NCBI GenBank assembly: GCA_009782245.1
Contig: WRKK01000291.1
Coordinates: forward strand, 1 to 10,482
Length of the DNA stretch: 10,482 nt
Direction of reading: 5' to 3'
Origin: Defluviitaleaceae bacterium
GTDB lineage: Bacteria; Bacillota; Clostridia; Lachnospirales; WQUN01
Positions 1-5,391 of the stretch are shown here, piece by piece (within the stretch, counting starts at the first letter, position 1; each line of letters opens with the position of its first letter). The notes under the pieces were generated by a model. The model saw only the letters and a list, made by a program, of their open reading frames with translations, was not told where the DNA came from and searched no databases. The position numbers and the translations under genes were made by a program.

Positions 1-22
1 CCTACGGTCGGCGTTTTTGTAG

Positions 23-65
23 GGGCGACCGTCCCCTGCCCGTCCGGCAGGCGGGTCGGTCGCCC
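23..65. repeat. Long imperfect palindrome (GGGCGACCG...CGGTCGCCC)
   Basis: The arms GGGCGACCG (23-31) and CGGTCGCCC (57-65) are perfect reverse complements. The inner part (CCCCTGCC against GGCAGGCGGG) also pairs with small bulges, giving a long GC-rich hairpin in an AT-rich setting. Half-sites recur at 2269-2281 and 2319-2331. It looks like a dispersed intergenic palindrome of the REP or small-MITE kind. No gene is seen between 1 and 286. Confidence 0.7.
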
Positions 66-71
66 GTTTGC

Positions 72-96
72 CCTATAAATCCTTTAAGTTAATAAC
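72..96 (+). repeat. 25-bp direct repeat, left copy
   Basis: This block, beginning CCTATAAATC, matches 2284-2308 in 23 of 25 bases and in the same orientation; mismatches are at 82/2294 and 94/2306. Both copies lie beside GGGCGACCG palindrome sequence. The pair brackets the four-gene minus-strand operon. It may be part of a dispersed repeat family or mark the edges of an inserted cassette. Confidence 0.65.
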
Positions 97-222
97 AGTA
101 GTTTGAGGGGGCTAAATTGTTCAATATTAAGCATCTTTATGTAGCAAAAACGATTCAAAATTTTCTGTTTCATTTTGATTATTTTACCCATTATTTTTTC
201 TCCTCTTGTGTGATATTTTGTT

Positions 223-260
223 GGCTTGGCGGATTGTTTATTTGCACAATCCGCCAAGCC
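223..260 (-). terminator. Perfect 15-bp hairpin downstream of the protease operon
   Basis: GGCTTGGCGGATTGT (223-237) and ACAATCCGCCAAGCC (246-260) are perfect reverse complements around an 8-base loop. The hairpin begins 26 bases after the stop of the last operon gene, where a terminator or 3'-end stabiliser is expected. The minus strand beyond it is A-rich rather than T-rich, so it is not a textbook intrinsic terminator. Confidence 0.5.
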
Positions 261-286
261 CGCTATTTGCTAAAAATTATTTGTTC

Positions 287-586
287 TCATGCAGTGCTTT
301 CAAGTATAAAACCTCCTGCACGTAGCCGCTCGTCGTGTCCCTGTATTATGGAAACCTTTGCTACACCGTCTGCTCTTAGCTTATCTCTAATCTTTATCGC
401 CTCTTCTACTGTATCATACACATCGTATATATGACCAATCAATCGGTTGTAACCATCTTCCGCCCAATCGACATCTGTCATTACTATCCTTTTGTTTGGG
501 TATTGCGAACTTACCATTCCTGTCCACACTTTGCCGTCTTTTTCTACTGGTATCTTTACTGGTATCTCTACTGGCATCTCTTTCAC
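287..586 (-). CDS. Small unknown protein, paralogue of the operon's first gene
   Basis: 99 residues from a GTG start at 586. GTG is chosen because a GGAGG (594-598 on the other strand) lies 7 bases upstream, and because the GTG overlaps the TGA of the zinc-ribbon gene as GTGA, implying coupled translation. A TTG at 601 lies upstream of that GGAGG and is rejected; ATG at 577 is a weaker alternative. The C-terminal half (residues about 50-92, IGHIYDVYDTVEEA, then a K/L helix, then VSIIQG and GG) matches the 88-aa protein at 1924-2190, so they are paralogues with a likely beta-alpha-beta core. The N-terminus has a repeated PVEI/PVKI/PVEK stretch encoded by three 12-bp repeats. Residues 87-92 read RLRAGG, followed by only seven residues. 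Last gene of the operon; function not recognised. Confidence 0.75.
   Translation of the reverse strand: MKEMPVEIPVKIPVEKDGKVWTGMVSSQYPNKRIVMTDVDWAEDGYNRLIGHIYDVYDTVEEAIKIRDKLRADGVAKVSIIQGHDERLRAGGFILESTA
544..579 (-). repeat. Three tandem 12-bp repeats within a coding region
   Basis: Units at 544-555, 556-567 and 568-579 share the form YTACTGGYATCT on the plus strand, differing at one to three positions. On the minus strand they encode the proline/valine stretch near the N-terminus of the 99-aa protein, each unit adding four residues. In-frame copy-number change is therefore possible. Confidence 0.75.
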
Positions 587-1416
587 AATGCAACCTCCCA
601 AACAATAAAGTTTTCGTATGTTTTTCTTTTGTACGGGAAATTATCCCACAAATCTTTTGTAAAAATTGCTACAACATTTCCTTGCCGCTCGCCCTTGTTG
701 AGATATTCTTCTCGCAAAATGTAAACGTTGCTTTCTTTCCTGCTAGAATACGGGAAATTTTCTTTGATAATGGCGTGTTTTGTTTTTTCTGGATTAAACC
801 ACGCAAGTTCGGATTGCTCGTGCTTTGCTTTTCTCTCACGATAGAGCAACTCTTCTTGGGTGCGAAAATCAAAATGGCGGATATAGCCATCTTTGATTTG
901 AAAATGCTCGCCAGTGTACATAAAATACAGTTGTTGAAATGTTTTGATAGAACTATCGAAACATTTTGATGTAAACTCTTTTGTTGTGCCGTAATGATGT
1001 ACAACGCCTTTTTCGTTATCGCAGCGGAACAGGATAACGTATTTTCCATTATACTTCTTCTGCAAATCTTTGAAGTAAACAAAGTTGGGTTCTTCTCGGC
1101 TAGTTGTGCCGCTACAGCCACTATATTCTGAAGAATATTCGTTTTCATACGGATTTTTTGCTAATCTGCCTGGAAATGTCCAAATTAAATCCGTGTTAGC
1201 TGGTTGCCATAAATTTTCGCTGCTACTTTGCGACATATCTCCGCTGTAAAAAGCAGTATCGCTCGCTTGAATATTTGTAGAGCCGCATTTTCCGCACTTG
1301 ACGATGGGCTTATTTTCTACAACCCAAACTAATGTGGCATTTTCTTCATAAGTGTCCCAATATAAAGAGTTTTTGCAATCGGAACAGTAAAATCCTGTGC
1401 TGAAATAAAGTCCCAT
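583..1416 (-). CDS. Zinc-ribbon protein of unknown function
   Basis: 277 residues from ATG, with AGGAGG six bases upstream. The N-terminus carries two CxxC pairs, C11-C14 (CSDC) and C41-C44 (CGKC), separated by 26 residues: the layout of a treble-clef or rubredoxin-type zinc ribbon. The rest has no motif I recognise. It is rich in aromatic and charged residues, with a middle part (about 110-190) containing FVYFKDLQKKYNGKYVILF and a Lys/Glu-rich segment around 200-215. No signal peptide or membrane helix is seen, so it is probably cytoplasmic. It lies 23 bases after the retropepsin-like gene, and its TGA overlaps the GTG of the next gene by four bases. Co-transcription with a protease gene suggests a shared process, but this is inference; family not recognised. 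Confidence 0.8.
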   Translation of the reverse strand: MGLYFSTGFYCSDCKNSLYWDTYEENATLVWVVENKPIVKCGKCGSTNIQASDTAFYSGDMSQSSSENLWQPANTDLIWTFPGRLAKNPYENEYSSEYSGCSGTTSREEPNFVYFKDLQKKYNGKYVILFRCDNEKGVVHHYGTTKEFTSKCFDSSIKTFQQLYFMYTGEHFQIKDGYIRHFDFRTQEELLYRERKAKHEQSELAWFNPEKTKHAIIKENFPYSSRKESNVYILREEYLNKGERQGNVVAIFTKDLWDNFPYKRKTYENFIVWEVAL

Positions 1417-1439
1417 AATTTTCCTCCTAGTTGTGTTAG

Positions 1440-1937
1440 TTATTTTGGCGTTCTTCCATGCAAATCGTATATCTGCATGGGGATTTCGCCGTCTGTTAGT
1501 TGGGGCGGTTCGGTGGTTTCTGCTAGGGTTAGCAAACTCGCCTTTCTTTTTATTTCTATGTCAAAATATTTTAGCCAGTTGTTTCCTAGCAAGTTTCGCA
1601 TTTGTGTGCCTAACGCAAAATATATTGTTGCTTGTTGCAGTTCTCGCTCTTTATACTTGATTGATATGTTTGTCATATACTGCAACTTAACTTCTTTGCC
1701 GTCGGCGGTGGTTGCTATTCCGTGTATTGGGCAAGATTTTAGCTGATTGTCTGTGTAGCCCAAACGGTGCAAATCCTCTATATTTACTGTAACAAAATCA
1801 GAACCTGTATCTAGCTTAAAATCAACATTTCCAAAATTGCGAAAATCACTTGTTGACAAATCTAGGCTAATGTTTACTCTGCCTGGAGAATCTGATGTAA
1901 AAGGGATTTCTATTGGTTTTTTATCAAGAATATACAC
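1440..1937 (-). CDS. Retropepsin-like aspartyl protease (clan AA), single domain
   Basis: 165 residues from a GTG at 1937, supported by GGAGGG seven bases upstream (1945-1950) and by a 14-base overlap with the preceding gene. The diagnostic parts are the catalytic loop FKLDTGSDFVTV (D43-T44-G45-S46), a region suitable for the flap (about 70-90, with GIATTADGKEV), and the hydrophobic-hydrophobic-Gly psi-loop LLGNNWLKYFDIEI (LLG at 116-118). This is the usual order in retropepsin-type enzymes. Only one DTG motif is present and the protein is short, so by family precedent it should work as a homodimer. No signal peptide or membrane helix is visible, so it is probably cytoplasmic. The tail after residue 135 is proline-rich and likely disordered. 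Substrate unknown; the co-transcribed small paralogues are candidates. Confident in the family, not in activity. Confidence 0.85.
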   Translation of the reverse strand: MYILDKKPIEIPFTSDSPGRVNISLDLSTSDFRNFGNVDFKLDTGSDFVTVNIEDLHRLGYTDNQLKSCPIHGIATTADGKEVKLQYMTNISIKYKERELQQATIYFALGTQMRNLLGNNWLKYFDIEIKRKASLLTLAETTEPPQLTDGEIPMQIYDLHGRTPK

Positions 1938-2190
1938 CGTAAAGCCCTCCTACGCAAAATTCGCCAGTAACGCCCTTTATTATTAAAACCCTGCCGTGCG
2001 TTTTGGTAAGTTCTAATTTTGTTTTAACTGCTTGGGCTTCTTGTTCTGTATCGTATACCTCGTATACACAGCCTAGCCACGAGTTGCGCCTTGTTGGATC
2101 GCCGCCTTTTTCTGTTGTTATTATCCATTTGCCTGGATAGGCTGTTTCTGGGTCGAACATATATAGTATATCTTTTGGTTTTGGTTCCAT
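1924..2190 (-). CDS. Small unknown protein, first gene of the protease operon
   Basis: 88 residues from ATG at 2190, chosen because AGGAGGG lies five bases upstream; the frame is open further upstream but runs into the promoter. Residues 36-82 (LGCVYEVYDTEQEA, a short helix, VLIIKG, then GG at 81-82) match residues 50-92 of the 99-aa protein at the other end of the operon, so the two are paralogues. The N-terminal part contains KWIITTEKGG. The conserved Gly-Gly is followed by only six residues. Its last 14 bases overlap the retropepsin-like gene, implying translational coupling. No signal peptide or membrane segment. Family not recognised; the predicted beta-alpha-beta core is inference. Confidence 0.75.
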   Translation of the reverse strand: MEPKPKDILYMFDPETAYPGKWIITTEKGGDPTRRNSWLGCVYEVYDTEQEAQAVKTKLELTKTHGRVLIIKGVTGEFCVGGLYGVYS

Positions 2191-2220
2191 GATAACCCTC
2201 CTAAAAAATTTGATAATTCT

Positions 2221-2249
2221 ATTATAACTTACAAGCCCAACAAAAGCAA
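2221..2249 (-). promoter_or_regulatory. Promoter of the protease operon
   Basis: On the minus strand, TTGCTT (2244-2249) is followed by a 17-base spacer and a perfect TATAAT (2221-2226). It lies about 30 bases upstream of the first start codon, giving a short leader that contains the AGGAGGG site. The -35 matches consensus only in TTG, so strength is likely moderate. Confidence 0.65.
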
Positions 2250-2283
2250 CTTTTATCATTGGGAAAACGGGCGACCGACCCGT

Positions 2284-2308
2284 CCTATAAATCGTTTAAG
2301 TTAATGAC
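2284..2308 (+). repeat. 25-bp direct repeat, right copy
   Basis: Matches 72-96 in 23 of 25 bases, same orientation. It is preceded by GGGCGACCGACCC (2269-2281), the reverse complement of 53-65, and followed by CCTGCCCGTCCG (2319-2330), identical to 35-46. This copy therefore looks like a rearranged or degenerate version of the 23-96 element. Confidence 0.65.
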
Positions 2309-2392
2309 ACTAATATTACCTGCCCGTCCGCATTTTTTGTTAAGTTGATTTTAATAGTATCTACCCTGCTGTTTACGGGCGAAATAGTCTGC

Positions 2393-2438
2393 AAAAAAAC
2401 ACAAGCCGATAATTGATATTATCGGCTTGTGTTTTTTT
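2393..2438. terminator. Bidirectional intrinsic terminator
   Basis: A 21-base perfect inverted repeat (2393-2413 and 2418-2438) with loop TGAT. Its GC-rich core is ACAAGCCGATAAT, and it ends in runs of seven A and eight T, so both strands give a hairpin followed by a U-tract. It directly follows the stop of the minus-strand gene at 2456, which it should terminate, and it separates that gene from the protease operon promoter. Confidence 0.85.
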
Positions 2439-2455
2439 TGTTAATCGGGTTTATG

Positions 2456-2866
2456 CTAATGCACTAAAACAGGCGTTTGCAAACCGCTCTCAAACGTATA
2501 TTGTTGTTCAATATTGACTTGTTCAGCTAGGCTTGGAAGACTTTTTAATTCGCCAATAACCCAATCTAATTCAAAGCCAAATTCGTCTATGTGAAACTTA
2601 ACAAAATTTTCCGTGGCTTGTAATGCTTGTTCTACGGTCATTGGCTCTGTTATTTTCATTTTTTGTAGCACGTTTTGCCAATCTTCCCATGCGGCTGGGT
2701 CGGCGGAGCCAGGTTGAAAAATGTAAGGGTCAAAATTTCCTAGCAAATGGTCTAATGTGTCGTATTTGTCGTCTTCTTTATCTATCCAGTTGCTAGGTTT
2801 TGTTTTACTGATTTTGTCCAACTGTTCAAACATAAAAATGTATGCTTGCCAAGAGTTTAATTTCAT
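2456..2866 (-). CDS. Acidic 136-aa protein of unknown function
   Basis: 136 residues from ATG, with AAGGAG ten bases upstream (2877-2882). The sequence is acidic and rich in aromatic residues, e.g. WQAYIFMFEQLDKI near the start and EFGFELDWVIGEL near residues 95-110, and is probably all helical. There are no cysteine motifs, signal peptide or membrane helix. It resembles small SMI1- or immunity-like hypothetical proteins only in general character; no family is recognised. It starts 116 bases after the M50 protease gene on the same strand and may share its transcript; a hairpin (2889-2909) lies between them. It ends at a strong terminator. Confidence 0.7.
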   Translation of the reverse strand: MKLNSWQAYIFMFEQLDKISKTKPSNWIDKEDDKYDTLDHLLGNFDPYIFQPGSADPAAWEDWQNVLQKMKITEPMTVEQALQATENFVKFHIDEFGFELDWVIGELKSLPSLAEQVNIEQQYTFESGLQTPVLVH

Positions 2867-2888
2867 GTTAAATTAGCTCCTTTTGGTA

Positions 2889-2909
2889 ATAGCCCCGTTG
2901 CGGGGTTAT
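2889..2909 (-). other. Hairpin in the leader of the 136-aa gene
   Basis: Nine-base arms (2889-2897 and 2901-2909, core CCCCG/CGGGG with one G-T pair) around loop TTG. It sits seven bases upstream of the AAGGAG ribosome site of the 136-aa gene and downstream of the M50 gene. With no T-run after it on the minus strand, it is more likely a processing or leader structure than a terminator. Confidence 0.45.
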
Positions 2910-2982
2910 CAGTTAGCCTGTTGCCCGTTTGGTTGCGCATTTTTTTCAACAAAATATTTTCCCCATTACAACACAGCCAAAT

Positions 2983-3627
2983 CTACAGCATAACACTATA
3001 TATATTGTTAGCAATGCCAATAAGTGCGGTAAAAATCGCATTTATTATAGGGCCGATAATATTAGCGGTAGTACCCGTAATCATAAGCACAATAAGAATC
3101 AAAAAGCCTACTCTGCCAAAGTTAGCATGAAATGAGTGGTACAAATTATCGGGTAGCCAAACCGAAAAAAACTTAGAGCCGTCCAGCGGTGGAAAAGGTA
3201 GCATATTAAAAACCGCCAAAACAATATTAATAAACACAAACTCTGTTAGCAACATTGCAACAATGCCGCCGCCAGCTATTGTGCCGAAAGTAACCAGCGG
3301 AAACACCACCATAGTGCCAATAAACGCCATAATTATATTAGACAACGGGCCAGCAACCGATATTAACGCATAATCCCATTTGGGATTTTTAAGATTGCTC
3401 AAATTTACCATAACAGGTTTTGCCCAGCCAAACCTAAACAACAATATAAATATAAAACCAATCAGATCGATATGGCGGATAGGGTTTAACGACAACCGCC
3501 CATCATTTTTCGCCGTAGAATCACCCAAAACATAAGCCGTCAGCCCATGAAACAATTCATGCACCGTAAAAGCCAACAACAAAGCTGGTATTCTAATCAA
3601 CATTCCTTGTATATCAAAATTAAACAT
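2983..3627 (-). CDS. M50 family (site-2-type) membrane zinc metalloprotease
   Basis: 214 residues from ATG at 3627, with AAGGAG nine bases upstream; the frame extends upstream past this site but that part is leader. The zinc-binding HELFH motif is at residues 23-27 inside the first hydrophobic helix. The second motif NMLPFPPLDG is at 140-150, with D149 the likely third zinc ligand. AGPLSN (92-97) is also typical of the family. About four to six hydrophobic segments are visible (about 10-30, 53-66, 86-110, 120-142, 180-212), so it is an integral membrane protein that should cut substrates within or near the membrane. There is no PDZ domain. It is the short type common in Firmicutes whose substrates are mostly unknown. 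Likely complete, since all catalytic motifs are present. Confidence 0.92.
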   Translation of the reverse strand: MFNFDIQGMLIRIPALLLAFTVHELFHGLTAYVLGDSTAKNDGRLSLNPIRHIDLIGFIFILLFRFGWAKPVMVNLSNLKNPKWDYALISVAGPLSNIIMAFIGTMVVFPLVTFGTIAGGGIVAMLLTEFVFINIVLAVFNMLPFPPLDGSKFFSVWLPDNLYHSFHANFGRVGFLILIVLMITGTTANIIGPIINAIFTALIGIANNIYSVML

Positions 3628-3668
3628 CAACAAATTCTCCTTTTTATACTGTATTAAAGCAAAATCAT

Positions 3669-3695
3669 GGGCTACTGTCTGCCGACATCTGCCCC
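3669..3695. repeat. Degenerate palindrome in the M50 gene leader
   Basis: Contains CTGTCTGCCGACATCTGCCC. The inner TGTC/GACA pair around TGCC, and the outer GGGC/GCCC, can form a hairpin. Its core CTGTCTGCCGACA resembles the reverse strand of the palindrome at 7081-7105, so it may be a decayed member of the same family. Confidence 0.4.
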
Positions 3696-3722
3696 TAAAT
3701 CCGCATTTTTTATTATAAGATA

Positions 3723-3751
3723 ATAATAGCATATTAAAGTTTTAAGTGCAA
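3723..3751 (-). promoter_or_regulatory. Promoter of the M50 protease gene
   Basis: On the minus strand, TTGCAC (3746-3751), 17-base spacer, TATTAT (3723-3728). The start codon is about 95 bases downstream, so the leader includes the degenerate palindrome at 3669-3695. The same TTGCAC -35 occurs in the toxin-antitoxin promoter at 4437. Confidence 0.6.
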
Positions 3752-3831
3752 TATTACATTTATCGGGCGGTGCAATTTTTGAGTTGCCCTAACGGTAGGG
3801 TTTAGGCTTTTATCCCCAACAAAAAGCACAA

Positions 3832-3859
3832 AAAGCCACAGAAAATTTTCCGTGGCTTT
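3832..3859 (-). terminator. Intrinsic terminator of the SHOCT-like gene
   Basis: AAAGCCAC (3832-3839) pairs with GTGGCTTT (3852-3859); after one mismatch the stem continues GAAAA/TTTTC. On the minus strand it is followed by T-rich sequence (CTTTTTGTGCTTTTTG). It begins eight bases after the stop codon. Confidence 0.75.
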
Positions 3860-3867
3860 GGTGTAAT

Positions 3868-4254
3868 TTAGTTTGGTTTTGGCGTGTCGTCGTCGTGAGA
3901 GTCTTTGTTGTTTTCTTCTGCGCGAGCCTTGGCGTTTTCTATTGTGGTGTGTAGCGTTTTGGCAATTTCGTCTATTACTTCGGAAGTTTTTTCTAGCATT
4001 GTTTGGCTTGCTTTTTTAATTTTCGGCTCTACATCTTTGTAGGCCTCGGACGCTTTTTGGCCAAATTCTCTTGCGAAATGTTCGGCGCTTTTGGCAAATC
4101 GCTGTAATTTCTCTTCTACCTGTTCGGCGGTATCTTCGTTGATAAAGGCACGTGTGTCGGATTGGTGTAGCGTATCTAGTAACTTAGTAGCATCGTCGGC
4201 TGTAATTTTACCGTCCTCTAACATTTGCAAAACTTTCAAACGCTCTTGTTTCAT
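3868..4254 (-). CDS. SHOCT-like domain protein with helical tail
   Basis: 128 residues from ATG with AGGAGG seven bases upstream. Residues 1-30 (QERLKVLQMLEDGKITADDATKLLDTL) match the short SHOCT-like or YvlB-type N-terminal helical motif, which in Firmicutes precedes varied domains and probably mediates oligomerisation or cell-envelope stress links. The rest (about 40-115) is a long charged amphipathic helix, likely coiled coil (EQVEEKLQRFAKSAEHFAREFG, then KKASQTMLEKTSEVIDEIAK). The tail is hydrophilic and Asp/Pro-rich. There is no membrane segment, so it is presumably cytoplasmic. It is a single-gene unit with its own promoter (4324-4352) and terminator (3832-3859). The long helix resembles amphipathic, apolipoprotein-like stress proteins, but exact function is unknown. 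Confidence 0.8.
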   Translation of the reverse strand: MKQERLKVLQMLEDGKITADDATKLLDTLHQSDTRAFINEDTAEQVEEKLQRFAKSAEHFAREFGQKASEAYKDVEPKIKKASQTMLEKTSEVIDEIAKTLHTTIENAKARAEENNKDSHDDDTPKPN

Positions 4255-4323
4255 TGCAATTCCTCCTAATAAAATAAATTTAGTGTGTGTTGGCGGGCTT
4301 AAAACTTAAACTAGCTTTTCTTA

Positions 4324-4352
4324 ATTATACACCCTAATAACATATACGTAAA
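4324..4352 (-). promoter_or_regulatory. Promoter of the SHOCT-like gene
   Basis: On the minus strand, TTTACG (4347-4352), 17-base spacer, TATAAT (4324-4329), about 70 bases upstream of the start codon. The -35 matches TTGACA at four of six positions. Confidence 0.6.
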
Positions 4353-4436
4353 GTTTTTTTGTTTGTTTGCTTGTGTAAAAAAATATTTTGCGGGTTTTTA
4401 CTTTATCTACTTTTGCGGATATTGCCGTGAAACCGC

Positions 4437-4465
4437 TTGCACTAGCTTGGAATATCCTGTATAAT
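4437..4465 (+). promoter_or_regulatory. Promoter of the toxin-antitoxin operon
   Basis: TTGCAC (4437-4442), 17-base spacer, TATAAT (4460-4465). Just downstream, AATTTA-CAAT-TAAATT (4467-4482) is a perfect 6-bp inverted repeat and could be an operator, as ribbon-helix-helix antitoxins of this type usually repress their own promoter. The operator call is inference and could arise by chance in AT-rich DNA. Confidence 0.6.
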
Positions 4466-4502
4466 TAATTTACAATTAAATTTATTTTAAGGAGTTGATT
4501 TT

Positions 4503-4760
4503 ATGGCAGAAATAACCATTACTATTCCCGATGCCACAAAAGAAATGGCAGAAATCTTTCTGGAAGAATTAGGCTTTGATTTTTCAAGAATTTTTACCGT
4601 TTTTATTAAACAGGTAATCCGTGAAGGCTGTATTCCTTTTGATATTACTTTGCGTACCCTAAACGATGACGATTACACGCTGACAAAGGAAGATTTGCTG
4701 CAACGTGCAAAAGAAATGGACGCTGCCTTTGCTTTCGCAACGCCAGTATCTACCGTATAA
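4503..4760 (+). CDS. RelB/DinJ-type antitoxin, first of two tandem copies
   Basis: 85 residues from ATG with AAGGAG eight bases upstream. The N-terminus (MAEITITIPD) is the beta strand of a ribbon-helix-helix DNA-binding domain. The two helices that follow (KEMAEIFLEELGFDFSRIF, then KQVIRE) and IPFDI are typical of RelB/DinJ antitoxins. It is about 60% identical to the next gene over its first 76 residues, but its last 15 residues differ, where the toxin-neutralising part normally lies. It has no toxin directly beside it; the second antitoxin follows after 28 bases. It could be a duplicate that helps regulate the operon, or a leftover antitoxin. Family confident, partner uncertain. Confidence 0.88.
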   Translation: MAEITITIPDATKEMAEIFLEELGFDFSRIFTVFIKQVIREGCIPFDITLRTLNDDDYTLTKEDLLQRAKEMDAAFAFATPVSTV

Positions 4761-4788
4761 ATAACCAAAATTTTAAGGAGGTGCTAAC

Positions 4789-5055
4789 ATGGCACAAATT
4801 ACAATAACAATGGAAGATAGCCTAAAAGAAAAAGCTGAAATCTTCCTAAACGAACTAGGTTTCGATTTTTCTAGTGTCTTTAACGTTCTCATTAAACAGG
4901 CTTTAAGGGAAAAACGTATTCCCTTTGATATTGAATTGCGTAGCTTTGACGAGGACGAGCAAATGATTACAAAAGAAGTTTTGTTGCAACAAGCAAAAGA
5001 GGCAGAAGCCTTTTATCTTGCTATGCGCAATAACAAGGTAAACGACAATGATTAA
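4789..5055 (+). CDS. RelB/DinJ-type antitoxin, toxin-proximal copy
   Basis: 88 residues from ATG with AAGGAGG seven bases upstream. MAQITITMED forms the ribbon-helix-helix strand, followed by AEIFLNELGFDFSSVF and IPFDIELRS as in RelB/DinJ proteins. The acidic C-terminus (DEDEQMITKEVLLQQAKEAE) should wrap the toxin. Its last eight bases overlap the toxin gene (stop 5053-5055, toxin ATG 5048), the usual coupled antitoxin-toxin layout. It should neutralise the YoeB-like protein and, with it, repress 4437-4465. The pairing is unusual: classical YoeB partners are YefM/Phd-fold antitoxins, whereas DinJ classically pairs with YafQ. Confidence 0.9.
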   Translation: MAQITITMEDSLKEKAEIFLNELGFDFSSVFNVLIKQALREKRIPFDIELRSFDEDEQMITKEVLLQQAKEAEAFYLAMRNNKVNDND

Positions 5056-5323
5056 TGCGTTTCACGGAAAAGCTTGGAAAGAATATCTTAACTGGCAAAA
5101 AGAGGACAAAAAAACAATCATAAAAATTCATAGCCTGATAAAAGGCGTAAGCAGAAACGATTTTGAAACCATAGGTAAACCAGAAAAACTAAAACACGAT
5201 TTAGCGGGCTGGCTTAGTTTGCACATTGATAAAAAAAACAGACTTGTATACAAAATTACCCGCCACGATGACAAAATTTTTATGGAAATTTTATCGTGCA
5301 AAAACCATTATAGCGATACTTAA
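5048..5323 (+). CDS. YoeB/Txe-type mRNA endoribonuclease toxin
   Basis: 91 residues, RelE-fold toxin expected to cut mRNA in the ribosomal A site. Family features are WKEYLNWQKEDKKTI (10-24), IGKPEKLKHDL (42-52), NRLVYKI (64-70) and the C-terminal CKNHY (84-88). Residues equivalent to the E. coli YoeB catalytic set are present: E46 and R65 at the same positions, and H87-Y88 for H83-Y84 after a four-residue insertion. The arginines usually before R65 (SRRI) are replaced by SLHI. The gene looks intact and active. It is translated by overlap with the antitoxin and has no strong ribosome site of its own apart from coupling. Most likely a chromosomal addiction or stress module. Confidence 0.92.
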   Translation: MINAFHGKAWKEYLNWQKEDKKTIIKIHSLIKGVSRNDFETIGKPEKLKHDLAGWLSLHIDKKNRLVYKITRHDDKIFMEILSCKNHYSDT

Positions 5324-5333
5324 ACGATTTCGG

Positions 5334-5373
5334 GGGTTCTGCAAATGGAATATTATCCCGTTCGCAGAACCCG
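5334..5373 (+). other. Hairpin between the toxin and the coiled-coil genes
   Basis: GGGTTCTGC (5334-5342) pairs with GCAGAACCC (5364-5372) around a 21-base loop, 11 bases after the toxin stop. It is followed by ACAAAAGGAGAG, not a T-run, so it is not a clear terminator. It may be a processing site or partial attenuator, or it may stabilise the upstream mRNA. The loop holds TATTAT, but no matching -35 was seen. Confidence 0.4.
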
Positions 5374-5391
5374 ACAAAAGGAGAGATTAAC

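Noticed and set aside
117..434. Plus-strand ORF of 105 codons at the left end
   Set aside because: Non-ATG start without ribosome site, overlaps the hairpin and lies antisense to the 99-aa gene; composition is that of a shadow frame.
496..1148. Plus- and minus-frame ORFs overlapping the zinc-ribbon gene (496-969 +, 669-1148 -)
   Set aside because: Both lie inside a gene with a strong ribosome site and coupled neighbours; neither has a credible ribosome site.
1433..1746. Plus-strand hydrophobic ORFs opposite the protease gene
   Set aside because: Antisense shadows of the retropepsin-like gene; no promoter or ribosome site.
72..2308. Complete insertion sequence or integron between the direct repeats
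   Set aside because: No transposase, integrase or terminal inverted repeats are encoded between the copies; only a direct-repeat-flanked operon can be supported.
2921..3135. Plus-strand ORFs opposite the 3' end of the M50 gene
   Set aside because: Hydrophobicity mirrors the membrane helices on the other strand; no ribosome site.
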